Assembly: GCA_019419555.1 (NCBI GenBank)
Contig: DXZR01000020.1
Coordinates: forward strand, 1-40,882
Source of the DNA: Collinsella sp.
GTDB taxonomy: Bacteria; Actinomycetota; Coriobacteriia; Coriobacteriales; Coriobacteriaceae
Reading direction: 5' to 3'
DNA length: 40,882 bases
Shown: piece after piece, positions 25,186-34,461 of the stretch
How positions within the stretch are numbered: position 1 is the first letter of the stretch
Layout of the letters: each line of letters starts with the position of its first letter
Notes under the pieces: model-generated
Told to the model about the DNA's origin: nothing
The model's database searches: none
Seen by the model: only the letters and a program-made list of their open reading frames with translations
Made by a program: the position numbers and the translations under genes

Positions 25186-26205
25186 TTACTCGGTGTCCTT
25201 CATGGGCGGCATGGGCTTCCAGTTGGGATCCTTGATGATCTTGCGGGCGTCCTTCATGCCTCGACGCAGCGCCGGAATGCCGGTCTTAAAGCACTTGTCG
25301 ACCGCGGCCAGGCGAATGAATTCCTTGCAGAAGGTCGCGGCATTGCCCAGGCGGAACAGCATGGGGTGGTAGTCACCGTAGATCTGCATATAGCGAGCGA
25401 GGAAGCCTCGGTTGCGCATGATGTAGTAGCGGTTGGTGTCGCTCGTGGAGTTGAGCTGGCGCTTGCCGGCGATATCCCAGTTAGAGACGGCGCGGGCGCG
25501 CTTGAGCACCACGTCGGCAACAACGGCGGCGGGGAAGTGTTGGCTGGCCACGTAGCCGTAGCAGGCATCGTCGCCGTAGATAAAGAAGCGCGCATCGGGC
25601 AGGCCAATCTTGTCGACCACGCGGCGCGAGAACATGCCGCCCTCAAAGCACAGCTGGTTCATGGTGCGGTAGCCCTCGGGACCCAGATCCCACTTAGCGA
25701 TGGGGTTAGGGATGCCAAGTGAAAGGATGAGCTGGTACTGCCAAAAGAAGGCGCCGCCGTCAAAGTCCAGGCGCGAACCCTGGATAACATCGTAGCGGTC
25801 GGTCCACTTGGCAAGACGCTCGATGCCTTCGGGGATGACGAGCACGTCATCGTCCATTACCCAGAACCACTGGGCGCCTAGGTCGTAGGCGCACTTGGTA
25901 CCGGCGGAGAAGCCGCCCGCACCACCGCCGTTTTCGAGCTGCGGGGCGTAGATCACGCGGTCGGTGCCGCCCTGCGCGTCGGGCTGCTCGGTGTCGATGC
26001 CCCACAGGTTGGCCAGGCGCTCGTAAAATGCGGCGCACATGGCCTCGGTCTCGCGCGAATTCTCGTTATCGACAATCACGATGCGCCAGGGCGCTGCCGT
26101 AAGCTCGGTCATGGAGTCGAACAAGTTGGCCAGGAGTTCCTGGCGCTTGTACGTAACGACGACAATGGCGAGCTTATCGATGGGAGCGGGAAGGGTTGAA
26201 GGCAT
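25186..26205 (-). CDS. family 2 glycosyltransferase, galactofuranosyl/rhamnosyl type
   Basis: 339 residues. GT-A fold with VVVTYKRQELLANLFDSM at the start, the LENGGGAGGFSAGTKCA block, and MDDDVLV as the metal-binding DxD. The pattern is that of GlfT-like galactofuranosyltransferases and related rhamnosyltransferases. It would add a sugar from a nucleotide donor to a growing surface glycan on the cytoplasmic side of the membrane. The ATG at 26205 is preceded by AAAGGA at about 11 bases; an upstream open stretch of 54 codons lacks a site. Convergent with the ATPase gene, and divergent from the GT2 operon. Confidence 0.82.
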   Translation of the reverse strand: MPSTLPAPIDKLAIVVVTYKRQELLANLFDSMTELTAAPWRIVIVDNENSRETEAMCAAFYERLANLWGIDTEQPDAQGGTDRVIYAPQLENGGGAGGFSAGTKCAYDLGAQWFWVMDDDVLVIPEGIERLAKWTDRYDVIQGSRLDFDGGAFFWQYQLILSLGIPNPIAKWDLGPEGYRTMNQLCFEGGMFSRRVVDKIGLPDARFFIYGDDACYGYVASQHFPAAVVADVVLKRARAVSNWDIAGKRQLNSTSDTNRYYIMRNRGFLARYMQIYGDYHPMLFRLGNAATFCKEFIRLAAVDKCFKTGIPALRRGMKDARKIIKDPNWKPMPPMKDTE

Positions 26206-26278
26206 GGGGCAATATATCCTTTCACGCGCGGCGGGCGAGTGCAGCGCGGAAGCTATCGAATACGTCCTTGGGACTGTC

Positions 26279-26464
26279 CTATTGTAAAGGCTCGGCGCAC
26301 CTTGACGGCAAGCTTTGAATAAAACGCAGGAACCTGTCATGGGCGAGGTGACTGCTATACGCGACATTAATGCGCTGATTACTGCTTGAGAGTACGAGTG
26401 TTTCAGCGACCGTGATTAAGCGCAGCGCTTCGATGGATATGTTGCGTGCGGCTTCGGGCTGCAT
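26279..26464 (-). pseudogene. probable remnant of an acyltransferase 3 gene start
   Basis: 61 codons from an ATG with a good GAAAGGAC site. The first residues (RNISIEALRLITVA) resemble the opening of membrane acyltransferases of the OafA type, but the rest shows no transmembrane helices and no match. It looks like the 5' end of such a gene joined to unrelated sequence by deletion. It could be a small real gene. Confidence 0.35.
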
Positions 26465-26483
26465 GACGTCCTTTCTTATTGGT

Positions 26484-26512
26484 TTGCCTCTGCGGGCTCC
26501 ATAGATTATATA
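26484..26512 (+). promoter_or_regulatory. promoter of the GT2 operon
   Basis: TTGCCT (26484-26489), 17 bases, TATATA (26507-26512), 64 bases before the TTG start at 26577. Confidence 0.65.
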
Positions 26513-26576
26513 AACGCCCGCTGGCGCGCTGACCCTTTGATACCATGAAACGACAGGTATTTCCTAAGGAGCACAT

Positions 26577-27680
26577 TTGTCTACTAACGCCTCTGGCAGC
26601 CCTGTTCTGTCGCTGCTTATTCCCATTTACAATGTTCAGCGCTACCTGCGCGAGTGCCTCGATTCCGCCCTGGCGCAGACGCTCAAGGATATTGAGATCA
26701 TCTGCATTAACGATGGGTCGACCGACAACTCGCCGGCGATTATCCGCGAGTATATGGAGCGCGATGGGCGCGTCAAGATGATCGACAAGGCCAACAGCGG
26801 CTACGGCGACTCGATGAACCACGGTCTGGAGATGGCGCGTGGCAAGTACGTTGGCATCTTGGAGTCCGATGACTTTATGGCGCCCGACGCACTCGAAAAG
26901 CTTGTCTCGGCCGCCGATAGCAATAATGCCGACTTTGCGAAGGCGAATTTTGATTTCTACTGGTCTAAGCCCGAGGAGCGCCGTTCGCTGCACGAGATGT
27001 TTAAGGCCAAGGACTGCGGCAAGCCGGTGCACCCGAGCGACACGACGCAGTTCTTTAAGCAAAAGCCGTCGATTTGGTCGGCAGTGTACCGTCGCGATTT
27101 TCTTGAGCGCAACGGCATTACGTTCCTGCCGACTCCGGGGGCATCCTTTCAGGACACGTCATTCGCCTTTAAGGTGATCGCGTGCGCCGATAAGGCTGTT
27201 TACCTGCATGATGCTGTTTTGTCGTATCGACAGGACAACGAGAATTCCTCGGTCAATTCTTCGGCTAAGGTCTTTTGCGTCAATACCGAGTATGCCGAGA
27301 TTGAGCGTTGGATTCGAGAGGATTATGCCCGCGACCACGCAAGCGTCGATGTCGCGCGCATGCTCAAGTTCAATCAGCTCATTAAGTACGATTCGTACAT
27401 GTGGAACTACGTGCGCCTAGCGCCTAAGTTCTATAAGGAGTTCCTGGTTCAGATGGCCAAGGAGTTCCAAGCGGCCTTGGACGCGGGGGAGTTTTCGCTT
27501 GACGATCTCAAGCCGTGGAAGCGCGCAAATCTCGCTGCCATCCTCAAAGATCCTGAGGGCTGGGTTGACGAGCATCCGAGTTTTGCGACGGATGGTGCCT
27601 TGGGGCGTGCTAAGTATTACGCCTCGGTTGGAGGCCCAGGTGTGGTTGCTGCCTTCCTCATCGAATCGCTGAGGGGGTAG
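26577..27680 (+). CDS. family 2 glycosyltransferase
   Basis: 367 residues. GT2 domain at the N-terminus: LSLLIPIYNVQRYLRECLDS, IICINDGSTDNSP, MIDKANSGYGDSMN and the DxD-type ESDDF. The C-terminal 150 residues are helical and of unknown specificity. The start is TTG, backed by AAGGAG 5 bases upstream; no ATG fits better. It is a close paralogue of the gene at 28802, nearly identical over the first 110 residues. First gene of a run of five. Confidence 0.88.
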   Translation: MSTNASGSPVLSLLIPIYNVQRYLRECLDSALAQTLKDIEIICINDGSTDNSPAIIREYMERDGRVKMIDKANSGYGDSMNHGLEMARGKYVGILESDDFMAPDALEKLVSAADSNNADFAKANFDFYWSKPEERRSLHEMFKAKDCGKPVHPSDTTQFFKQKPSIWSAVYRRDFLERNGITFLPTPGASFQDTSFAFKVIACADKAVYLHDAVLSYRQDNENSSVNSSAKVFCVNTEYAEIERWIREDYARDHASVDVARMLKFNQLIKYDSYMWNYVRLAPKFYKEFLVQMAKEFQAALDAGEFSLDDLKPWKRANLAAILKDPEGWVDEHPSFATDGALGRAKYYASVGGPGVVAAFLIESLRG

Positions 27681-27686
27681 GTCGAC

Positions 27687-28727
27687 ATGGGAGAGACTTT
27701 GACCCCCAAAGCGACCATTGTCGTTCCCGTCTACAATTCGTCGCGCTCCATTCAGCGATGCCTCGATTCGCTGTTGGTCCAGTCTGAGCGTTCGATTCAG
27801 GTTGTCTGCGTCAACGACGGTTCGACTGATGATTCGTTGAACGTGTTGCGCCAGATCGCGCAGGCCGACGATCGCGTACTGGTGATTGACCAGGAAAACG
27901 CGGGTGTCTCGTGCGCTCGAAATACCGGTATCGATGCGGCCGAGGGCGAGACTGTCTTCTTTGTGGACGCCGACGATTACATCGATGCCCAGACGGTCGA
28001 GCGCGTGCTGCATGCCATGGAGTCGTCAGATGCCGAGGTCGTCGTTTTTGGCGGCGTCTGTGAACCTGCCGATGCCGCCCCCAAACGTGTCCAGCAACTC
28101 ATGAGCCCCAAAGCTGGTACCTTCGGCGCCCGTGATCCCCAACTGCTGTTCCATTCGAATGCGCAGCCCTATGCCTGCCGTGCGGCTTTTTCGCGCGAGC
28201 TGCTCAATCGCGAAGGCATTCGCTTCGCCCCCGGTTTGGCTTTGGGCGAGGACGTCGTCTTCCAATTTGTGGCTTATGCGCTTGCCCGTAAGACCGTCGT
28301 CATGCCGGACAAGTTCTACCACTACGTGATGGAGAGCGAATCGGCGACGCATGAGTTCAACAGTGTCGAGGCTCGCGCCAAAAAGCTCGATGCCCATATG
28401 AGAATGCTCGAGGGGGTCTTGGAGGACTGGGCGGGCTACGGTCTTATGGACCTGTGTCCCGGCGAGCTGATCACCTGGTTCCTGGACCTTATCGTGTTTG
28501 ATTTGGCGCGCTTGGATTCCGATGACTTCCATCGCGTGACGGCTCGCGTCAACATGGACCTCACGACGTTTTTGGGAACGGAGTGGGCGGATATGCCTGC
28601 TAAGGGCGCCGTTCGCCGTGTTGCCCACAAGCTCGTTGCGGCGACCTCGGGCGTTTCGATGGCAGATGCCACGCTGTTCTATCTTTCGACTCGCGGTCTC
28701 AAAGCCTGCCTGGAGCGCTTTGTATAA
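27687..28727 (+). CDS. family 2 glycosyltransferase
   Basis: 346 residues. IVVPVYNSSRSIQRCLDSLL, VCVNDGSTDDSLN, NAGVSCARNTGID and VDADDYID mark the GT2 catalytic domain; a helical tail follows. Starts 6 bases after the previous stop, with GGGGGTAGG as the ribosome site. Acceptor and donor are not readable from sequence. Confidence 0.88.
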   Translation: MGETLTPKATIVVPVYNSSRSIQRCLDSLLVQSERSIQVVCVNDGSTDDSLNVLRQIAQADDRVLVIDQENAGVSCARNTGIDAAEGETVFFVDADDYIDAQTVERVLHAMESSDAEVVVFGGVCEPADAAPKRVQQLMSPKAGTFGARDPQLLFHSNAQPYACRAAFSRELLNREGIRFAPGLALGEDVVFQFVAYALARKTVVMPDKFYHYVMESESATHEFNSVEARAKKLDAHMRMLEGVLEDWAGYGLMDLCPGELITWFLDLIVFDLARLDSDDFHRVTARVNMDLTTFLGTEWADMPAKGAVRRVAHKLVAATSGVSMADATLFYLSTRGLKACLERFV

Positions 28728-28801
28728 TTCCAAGCGCTGCCGCCCGCCGCAACCCGGCTGCTAAAATAACCCTGTTACACGCTATTCAACAGGAGGTTCT
28801 C

Positions 28802-29920
28802 TTGCAGAACTCTGATACCCCTAAAGTTTCGCTGCTTGTTCCCATTTGCAATGTCGAACGCTACCTGCGCGAGTGCCTCGATTCCGCCGTGGCGCAGACG
28901 CTCAAGGACATCGAGATCATCTGCATCAACGACGGTTCCACCGATAGCTCGCCGGATATCATCCGCGAGTACATGGAGCGCGACCCCCGTGTGAAGATGA
29001 TCGACAAGGCCAACAGCGGCTACGGTGACTCGATGAACCGCGGCCTGGAGATGGCGCGCGGCGAGTACGTGGGCATCCTTGAGTCCGACGACTTTATGTT
29101 TGAGGATTCGCTCCAAAAGCTGGTCGCCAAGGCCGATGCTGAGCATGCCGATGTGGTGAAGGGCGACTTTTACCTGTATTGGTCCACGCCCAGCGAGCGC
29201 CGTGAGCTGTTTGGGATTATCGACGAGCATATGACGGGCGCCGCGTATCGCCCCGTCGATCGCCCGGGCATCTTCTACCGCAAACCTTCCATTTGGTCGG
29301 CTATCTATCGGCGCCAGTTCCTCAACGACAATCAGATTCGGTTCCTTCCCACGCCGGGTGCCTCGTATCAGGACGCAGGCTTTAACTTTAAGGTTTGGGC
29401 TTGCGCCGAGCGTGCCGCGTTTATTGCGGACCCCATTTTGTGCTATCGCCAGGATAACGAGAAGAGCTCCGTTAATTCGCCCAACAAGGTGTTTTGCGTA
29501 TGCGACGAATATGCCGAGATGCAGCGCTTTTTGGATGAGCGTCCCGAGCTCAAGGCTCAGCTCCAGGGGATTTTAATGCGCATGAAGGTCGATACGTATC
29601 GTTGGAATGACGAGCGTTTGGTCGATGAGCTGCGCGAGCAGTTTTGGCAGAAGGCCTCGCCCGAGCTCAAGGCCGATTGGGATGCTGGTCGCTTTGATCT
29701 GTCGCTGTTCGACCCGCGTGGCGAGACCGACTTGCGCCTGATGGTCAAGTCGCCCCGTGCCTATATCGATTCGCGCTTTGACTTTAAGAAGCCTGGCAAG
29801 CTCAATACGTTTAAGCATTACTTTAAGATAGGCGGTCTGCCGCTGGTCTGGCGTGTGCTGACGTATCAGCGCACCTACGGCGACAACCCGCACCCCGATG
29901 ACGTTCCGGTCGCACGGTAG
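28802..29920 (+). CDS. family 2 glycosyltransferase, paralogue of the 26577 gene
   Basis: 372 residues. The segment YLRECLDSAVAQTLKDIEI and the following INDGSTDSSP, KANSGYGDSMN and ESDDF blocks repeat the 26577 product, so the two arose by duplication around the 27687 gene; the C-terminal halves have diverged. Start TTG with CAGGAGG upstream. A 74-base gap before it holds an extended -10 (TGCTAAAAT, 28759-28767), so it may also have its own promoter. Confidence 0.88.
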   Translation: MQNSDTPKVSLLVPICNVERYLRECLDSAVAQTLKDIEIICINDGSTDSSPDIIREYMERDPRVKMIDKANSGYGDSMNRGLEMARGEYVGILESDDFMFEDSLQKLVAKADAEHADVVKGDFYLYWSTPSERRELFGIIDEHMTGAAYRPVDRPGIFYRKPSIWSAIYRRQFLNDNQIRFLPTPGASYQDAGFNFKVWACAERAAFIADPILCYRQDNEKSSVNSPNKVFCVCDEYAEMQRFLDERPELKAQLQGILMRMKVDTYRWNDERLVDELREQFWQKASPELKADWDAGRFDLSLFDPRGETDLRLMVKSPRAYIDSRFDFKKPGKLNTFKHYFKIGGLPLVWRVLTYQRTYGDNPHPDDVPVAR

Positions 29921-29932
29921 GAGCACTTGACT

Positions 29933-31000
29933 ATGGCTACCCCCAAGATTTCCGTTGTCGTTCCCATCTATAAAGTGGAGGAGTGCCTGACCTGGTGCCT
30001 GGACTCCCTGCTTGCGCAGGACATGCCCGATTGGGAGGGCGTGCTGGTCAACGATGGCTCGCCGGACGGCTCGCGCGATATTGCGGTTGCCTATTGCGAA
30101 AAGGACGCGCGCTTTACGCTGGTTGATAAGCCAAACGGGGGCCTGTCGAGTGCACGTAATGCAGGCATCGCCGCGTCCACGGCGCCTATCGTCGCGTTCT
30201 TGGATTCCGACGACCGCTTTACGCCCGATGCATGCCGCGTGATCGTCGATGCCTTTGAGCGCGAGGACTGCGACGTTTTGACCTTTGGCGCGAATCCGTA
30301 TCCGCTCGAGGCGGGGTATCCGTGGCTTAACTATGTGCTGAGCCCGCGCGATGTGTCATTTGAGGGCTATAGCACCGACCTGCTGTTTAAGGAAGCGTCT
30401 CGCCCCTTTGCATGGCGCACCGCCTGCAAGCGTGAGTTTTTGCTGGGCAACGGGATCGTGTTCGACGAAACCGTTAAGTATGGCGAGGACCAGGTCTTCG
30501 ATTTTGCCGTGTACGGTCGTTCGCATAAGACCGCGCTTATCTCGAACAAGCTGTATGACTACCGCGTGGCGCGCAAGGGTTCGCTCATGGACACCATGCG
30601 CTACGACGACGAGACACGTCTGCTGGAGCACGTGAAGATTTACTCCGCGGTGCTGGCTGACTGGCAGCGCGACGGTCTCGATGCTCAGCACGCCGATGAC
30701 CTGGCATATTTCCTGTGCGATCTTGTGCTGTACGATGCGCTCAGGCTTCTGGGTACGGGCTGCGGCAAGGTGTTTGCTGCCGTTGCCACAGCGCTTGCCG
30801 GTTCTGCCGTGGGCAACGATGCTGCGCTCGCACAATGCGCTTCTTCTGTTGCTGCTATGGTGCGTGCGGCGCTTACCAGCAAGGCCACCAATGCCCGTGA
30901 GTGCAAAAAGCTCATGTTCGATTACGACGTCTTGAGGTTTGGGCGCCTGGGTGCCTGCAAACGCATGGCAGCGAACGCCCTGGGAAAGCGAGAAGTGTAG
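29933..31000 (+). CDS. family 2 glycosyltransferase
   Basis: 355 residues. ISVVVPIYKVEECLTWCLDS, VLVNDGSPDGS, GGLSSARNAGI and LDSDDRF form the GT2 domain; YGEDQVFDF is the downstream acidic block common in this group. ATG at 29933 sits 9 bases after AGGAG; a TTG at 29927 is closer than usual. Ends exactly at the start of the next gene. Confidence 0.88.
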   Translation: MATPKISVVVPIYKVEECLTWCLDSLLAQDMPDWEGVLVNDGSPDGSRDIAVAYCEKDARFTLVDKPNGGLSSARNAGIAASTAPIVAFLDSDDRFTPDACRVIVDAFEREDCDVLTFGANPYPLEAGYPWLNYVLSPRDVSFEGYSTDLLFKEASRPFAWRTACKREFLLGNGIVFDETVKYGEDQVFDFAVYGRSHKTALISNKLYDYRVARKGSLMDTMRYDDETRLLEHVKIYSAVLADWQRDGLDAQHADDLAYFLCDLVLYDALRLLGTGCGKVFAAVATALAGSAVGNDAALAQCASSVAAMVRAALTSKATNARECKKLMFDYDVLRFGRLGACKRMAANALGKREV

Positions 31001-33487
31001 ATGAGTATCAAGCGTTTGGCACTTTGCCGCAGTCAGGGCCGTCTGTTTGTGCTGCTTCGTTTTGCCGGTCAGGATGTCGCCGCGCTTATTGAGCGGGAGG
31101 GTTCTCAAGCGTTTGCCCATGCGACGGCGAGTGGTTCTTGTGTGCCGTCGCTGGTGCTCCCGGTCGATCATGGCCGTGTGCTGGCGCTTTGCCCTTCCGT
31201 TTCCGATTACGAGCGCGAGCTCGCCATTTTGGTGCTTCCGTTTTTGGATGGCGCGTCGATGGATGTCGTTTTTGCATCCGGTGGCCAAAGGTTGGGCTCT
31301 ATTCGCCTCGATAGCCGCGTGGCCAAGCTGGAATCCAAGATTAACTACAAAGCAAAGCCTGCGATGTGTGCGCTCGTTCGCGATGCACAGCGCAGCGAGT
31401 GCTGCGGTCGCTATGAGATCGATGCCGTTCGTTATTTACCGGCAGACGCCGGCGCGGTGTGGCGCTATGAGGTTACCTGGGCTGGAGACCTCCAGTGCGC
31501 ACCTGAGCTCCAGATTTTCGATACGCATATGAATGCCATCGATGTCACCGTGCATGTGTTTGAGTCGCAGGTCGATGTTCCTCAGCGCAACGGATGCCGC
31601 GTCAATAAAACGTATCTGAGCGTTGAGATGCCTCAGGATATACGAGATTTTGTCGCGATTGTGAGCGATCCCACAGAGCAGATCCAGAGCGGGTTTTGCG
31701 CCATGGATGGTCGCCTGTACAACGGCATGCTCGATGACAGTTGGAACCGCATGAAGGACGCGCGTGCAGACGACGCAGCTTATCGACGTTGTTTTGAGCA
31801 ACATCGCGCAAAGCCGGGCGATTTGGCGTGCCAACGTGTCGCTTCGGCGGCCTTTGCCTATAGGCCGCTCGTGAGCATTGTGGTGCCGTGCTACAAGACT
31901 GATCGGGTCTACCTGCGCGAGCTGCTGGACTCGGTGCTAGCCCAGAGCTATGACAACTGGGAATTGCTGCTTATGGACGCCTCGCCCGAATGGGACGCGG
32001 TGGCCGACCTTGCGGTGGACGCCAATGACGAGCGCGTTTGTCGCATTGGGCTGCCCGGCAACGGCGGCATCGTGGTCAACACCAACGCGGGTATTGAGCA
32101 AGCGACGGGCGACTACATCGCGTTCTTGGACCATGACGACATTCTGGAACCGGACGCGTTATTCCAGTATGTTTCCGCGCTGAACAAGGCTGCCGAGGGC
32201 GAGCGTCCCCAGGTCCTGTTCTGCGACGAGGACATGTTCCAGAAAACGGGGGAGTGGGGCCAGCCGGTCTTTAAGACCAAACTCAACGTTGACCTGCTCT
32301 ATAGCCATAACTGCGTGACGCATTTCCTGATGGTGGAGAAGGCGCTTATTGATCGCATTGGCATGTCCCCAGAAGACGTTGCGGGCGCCCAGGACTACGA
32401 CCTGACGCTTCGCTGCCTTGCGGCGGGCGCGCGGTTTGAGCATGTTGCGCACGTGCTGTATCACTGGCGCGTTCATCCGGGGTCGACCGCCGATGGCTCT
32501 GCCGATAGCAAGCCGTATGCTATTGAAGCCGGGCGCCTTGCGCTGCAGCGTCACTTTAACGAGCTGGGCATTTGCGGAACGGTCGAGGAGACCGAGACGC
32601 CGTTTGTCTATCGCATGCGCTATGCGCTGCCGGAGCCTGCGCCGCTGGTGAGCATTGTGATCCCCACCAAGGACCACGTTGAGACGCTCGATGCCTGTGT
32701 GATGTCGATTGCCCAGAAGGCCACGTATGCCAACTATGAGATCGTCTTGGTGGAGAACAACAGCGAAGCCCCGGATACGTTTGCGTATTACGAAACCCTG
32801 CCGGAACGCGTGGCTTCAGCATCAGGAGGCAAGGGCATCGCGCGCGTTGTGTACTGGCCGGGCGAGTTCAATTACTCTCAGATCATCAATTTTGGTGTGG
32901 AGCACGCTAAGGGCGACTACCTGTTGCTGCTCAACAACGATACCGAGGTTATAAGCCCGGACTTTATCGAAGAGATGATGAGCTATCTGCAGCGTCCCGA
33001 TGCGGGAGTGGTGGGCGCCAAACTCTACTTTGCCGATCATCTGGTGCAGCATGCCGGCATTTTGGTTGGCGTGCGTGGCGCACTTGCCCATGCCAACCAG
33101 GACTTCTCGGCAAAGCGCGAGGGCTATCTTGCCCGCGCTGTGCGCCCGGGCAACTTTAGCGCCGTAACGGGTGCCTGCCAGATGGTGCGACGCGACGTAT
33201 TTGAGCGCGTCGGCGGCTACAACGAGGAATTCGCCGTTGGCTTTAACGACGCAGACTTTTGCCTGCGCGTATGGGAGGCGGGCTACCGCACCATCTTTAC
33301 GCCCTATGCCGAGCTGTACCACTACGAGTTCACCTCGCGCGGCAGGGAAGAGGCCAACGAGGAAAAGCTGCGCCGTTGGAAACGCGAGCAAGCGCTGTTC
33401 ATGCAGCGCTGGCCGCAGTTCTTCCTCAACGGCGACCCATGGCTCGGACCAAACCTATCTGCCGATAGTGAGTACTTCTCGCTTTAG
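31001..33487 (+). CDS. large two-domain family 2 glycosyltransferase
   Basis: 828 residues. Residues 1-285 form a beta-rich domain I do not recognise. A first GT2 domain starts at about 288 (PLVSIVVPCYK, with FLDHDDILEPDA near 374) and a second at about 547 (PLVSIVIPTKDH, with LLNNDTEVISPDF near 643 and GFNDADFCLRVWEAGYRTI). Such twin-GT proteins usually build a repeating disaccharide or a rhamnan/O-antigen-like chain. ATG follows the previous TAG with no gap; the ribosome site is weak, suggesting coupled translation. The last ~205 bases are duplicated at 36363-36569. The stop codon overlaps the convergent ATPase gene by 4 bases. Confidence 0.9.
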   Translation: MSIKRLALCRSQGRLFVLLRFAGQDVAALIEREGSQAFAHATASGSCVPSLVLPVDHGRVLALCPSVSDYERELAILVLPFLDGASMDVVFASGGQRLGSIRLDSRVAKLESKINYKAKPAMCALVRDAQRSECCGRYEIDAVRYLPADAGAVWRYEVTWAGDLQCAPELQIFDTHMNAIDVTVHVFESQVDVPQRNGCRVNKTYLSVEMPQDIRDFVAIVSDPTEQIQSGFCAMDGRLYNGMLDDSWNRMKDARADDAAYRRCFEQHRAKPGDLACQRVASAAFAYRPLVSIVVPCYKTDRVYLRELLDSVLAQSYDNWELLLMDASPEWDAVADLAVDANDERVCRIGLPGNGGIVVNTNAGIEQATGDYIAFLDHDDILEPDALFQYVSALNKAAEGERPQVLFCDEDMFQKTGEWGQPVFKTKLNVDLLYSHNCVTHFLMVEKALIDRIGMSPEDVAGAQDYDLTLRCLAAGARFEHVAHVLYHWRVHPGSTADGSADSKPYAIEAGRLALQRHFNELGICGTVEETETPFVYRMRYALPEPAPLVSIVIPTKDHVETLDACVMSIAQKATYANYEIVLVENNSEAPDTFAYYETLPERVASASGGKGIARVVYWPGEFNYSQIINFGVEHAKGDYLLLLNNDTEVISPDFIEEMMSYLQRPDAGVVGAKLYFADHLVQHAGILVGVRGALAHANQDFSAKREGYLARAVRPGNFSAVTGACQMVRRDVFERVGGYNEEFAVGFNDADFCLRVWEAGYRTIFTPYAELYHYEFTSRGREEANEEKLRRWKREQALFMQRWPQFFLNGDPWLGPNLSADSEYFSL
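33283..33487 (+). repeat. direct repeat copy 1, 3' end of the glycosyltransferase gene
   Basis: Nearly identical for the first ~150 bases to 36363-36569 and still clearly alike up to the common ending GAGTACTTCTCGCTTTAG. The two copies flank the ATPase/DUF4869/RNA-nuclease block. Confidence 0.9.
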
Positions 33488-34461
33488 CGCGAAGTAATGC
33501 CAAGTTCCGGCAAAGTATCCTCAAGAGCTGCAAGGGCGGTGGGGTTCAAGTACTCCTCGTTCAAGCAGCTCTTGTCATATCGAAAACGTGTGTCTCGTGA
33601 GCATTCGATGAGTTCTGCAGTAAAGAACTTCTCCCAGCTAAAGAACTTTGAGCTTTCGATATGTTCAGCGGGGTTAAGCAGCATGTCCTTAATGTATTTG
33701 CTGTTGAATAATCCCGACTTCAACACGAGCCATTCAAACGATTCCGGTAGGAATAGCTTGATGTTCTTTCGGCGCAATAGAGCAGCTGCTTCCGCAATTT
33801 CTGGTCCAAAGGCGGCGCCGTCGGCAATCACGAGGATGTCGTTTTCCGGTGCGTCCATAATGCAGTTGCAAATATTTGATTTTCCTCCCGCGCTGATGTA
33901 CTTAATGCTGCTCTTTTTGCATAGCAAACTGAAGAATTCGTAGCCCGAATTTGTGTCCTCGACGATGACAAGCTCGGGCCTCTCGCCTCTAAATTCAGTA
34001 TCATCGTAAATACGATATGTAGAGGTGTAGACACGAGAGTAAACGGGATACTTCGTTGTGGTTCGGTTGGTGTTCTTAAGACCGTAGATTTCATCAACGC
34101 TATAGGGCAGTTGGCGCAGTGACTCTCTGGCGACGATTACGTAGTAGTTTGAGCTACGTTTTGCTTCATGGGCAAATTCTCTTGATCGAACAAAAGTATT
34201 GCCCTCATCAATAAAAACAATACTGCTGGAAATCTCTTGGAGATCTCTGCGCCAATATTTTCCAGATATTGTTTTACAGGGCACTTTGCAACTTACTGTT
34301 ACGCCGCTTTGTGCCCCAAGCTCTTCGTGGGCTGCCACCATATCAAGCAGAGTTGTCTTCCCTGTAGCACTGTTTCCTTGGATGATGGTCAGATTTCTAT
34401 TGATGGTCAGTTTAAACTGAACACGGTTATTTTGAATAATTACCTTGTATGATCCGCGCAT
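33484..34461 (-). CDS. small ATPase with TOPRIM-like domain (OLD-like), candidate defence protein
   Basis: 325 residues. Residues 20-130 are a compact P-loop ATPase: Walker A QGNSATGKTTLLD (28-40), Walker B SIVFIDEGN (80-88), followed by YYVIVARESLRQLPYSVDEI. Residues 163-245 look like a TOPRIM fold: LVIVEDTNSGYEFF (Glu168), then NDILVIADGAAFGPEI and LPESFEW. This order, ATPase then TOPRIM, is that of OLD-family nucleases, but it is much shorter than OLD or GajA and I see no ABC signature. The ATG overlaps the DUF4869-like stop as TGATG. AT-rich compared with the glycosyltransferase genes. A role in phage defence is inference from architecture and setting. Confidence 0.75.
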   Translation of the reverse strand: MRGSYKVIIQNNRVQFKLTINRNLTIIQGNSATGKTTLLDMVAAHEELGAQSGVTVSCKVPCKTISGKYWRRDLQEISSSIVFIDEGNTFVRSREFAHEAKRSSNYYVIVARESLRQLPYSVDEIYGLKNTNRTTTKYPVYSRVYTSTYRIYDDTEFRGERPELVIVEDTNSGYEFFSLLCKKSSIKYISAGGKSNICNCIMDAPENDILVIADGAAFGPEIAEAAALLRRKNIKLFLPESFEWLVLKSGLFNSKYIKDMLLNPAEHIESSKFFSWEKFFTAELIECSRDTRFRYDKSCLNEEYLNPTALAALEDTLPELGITSR

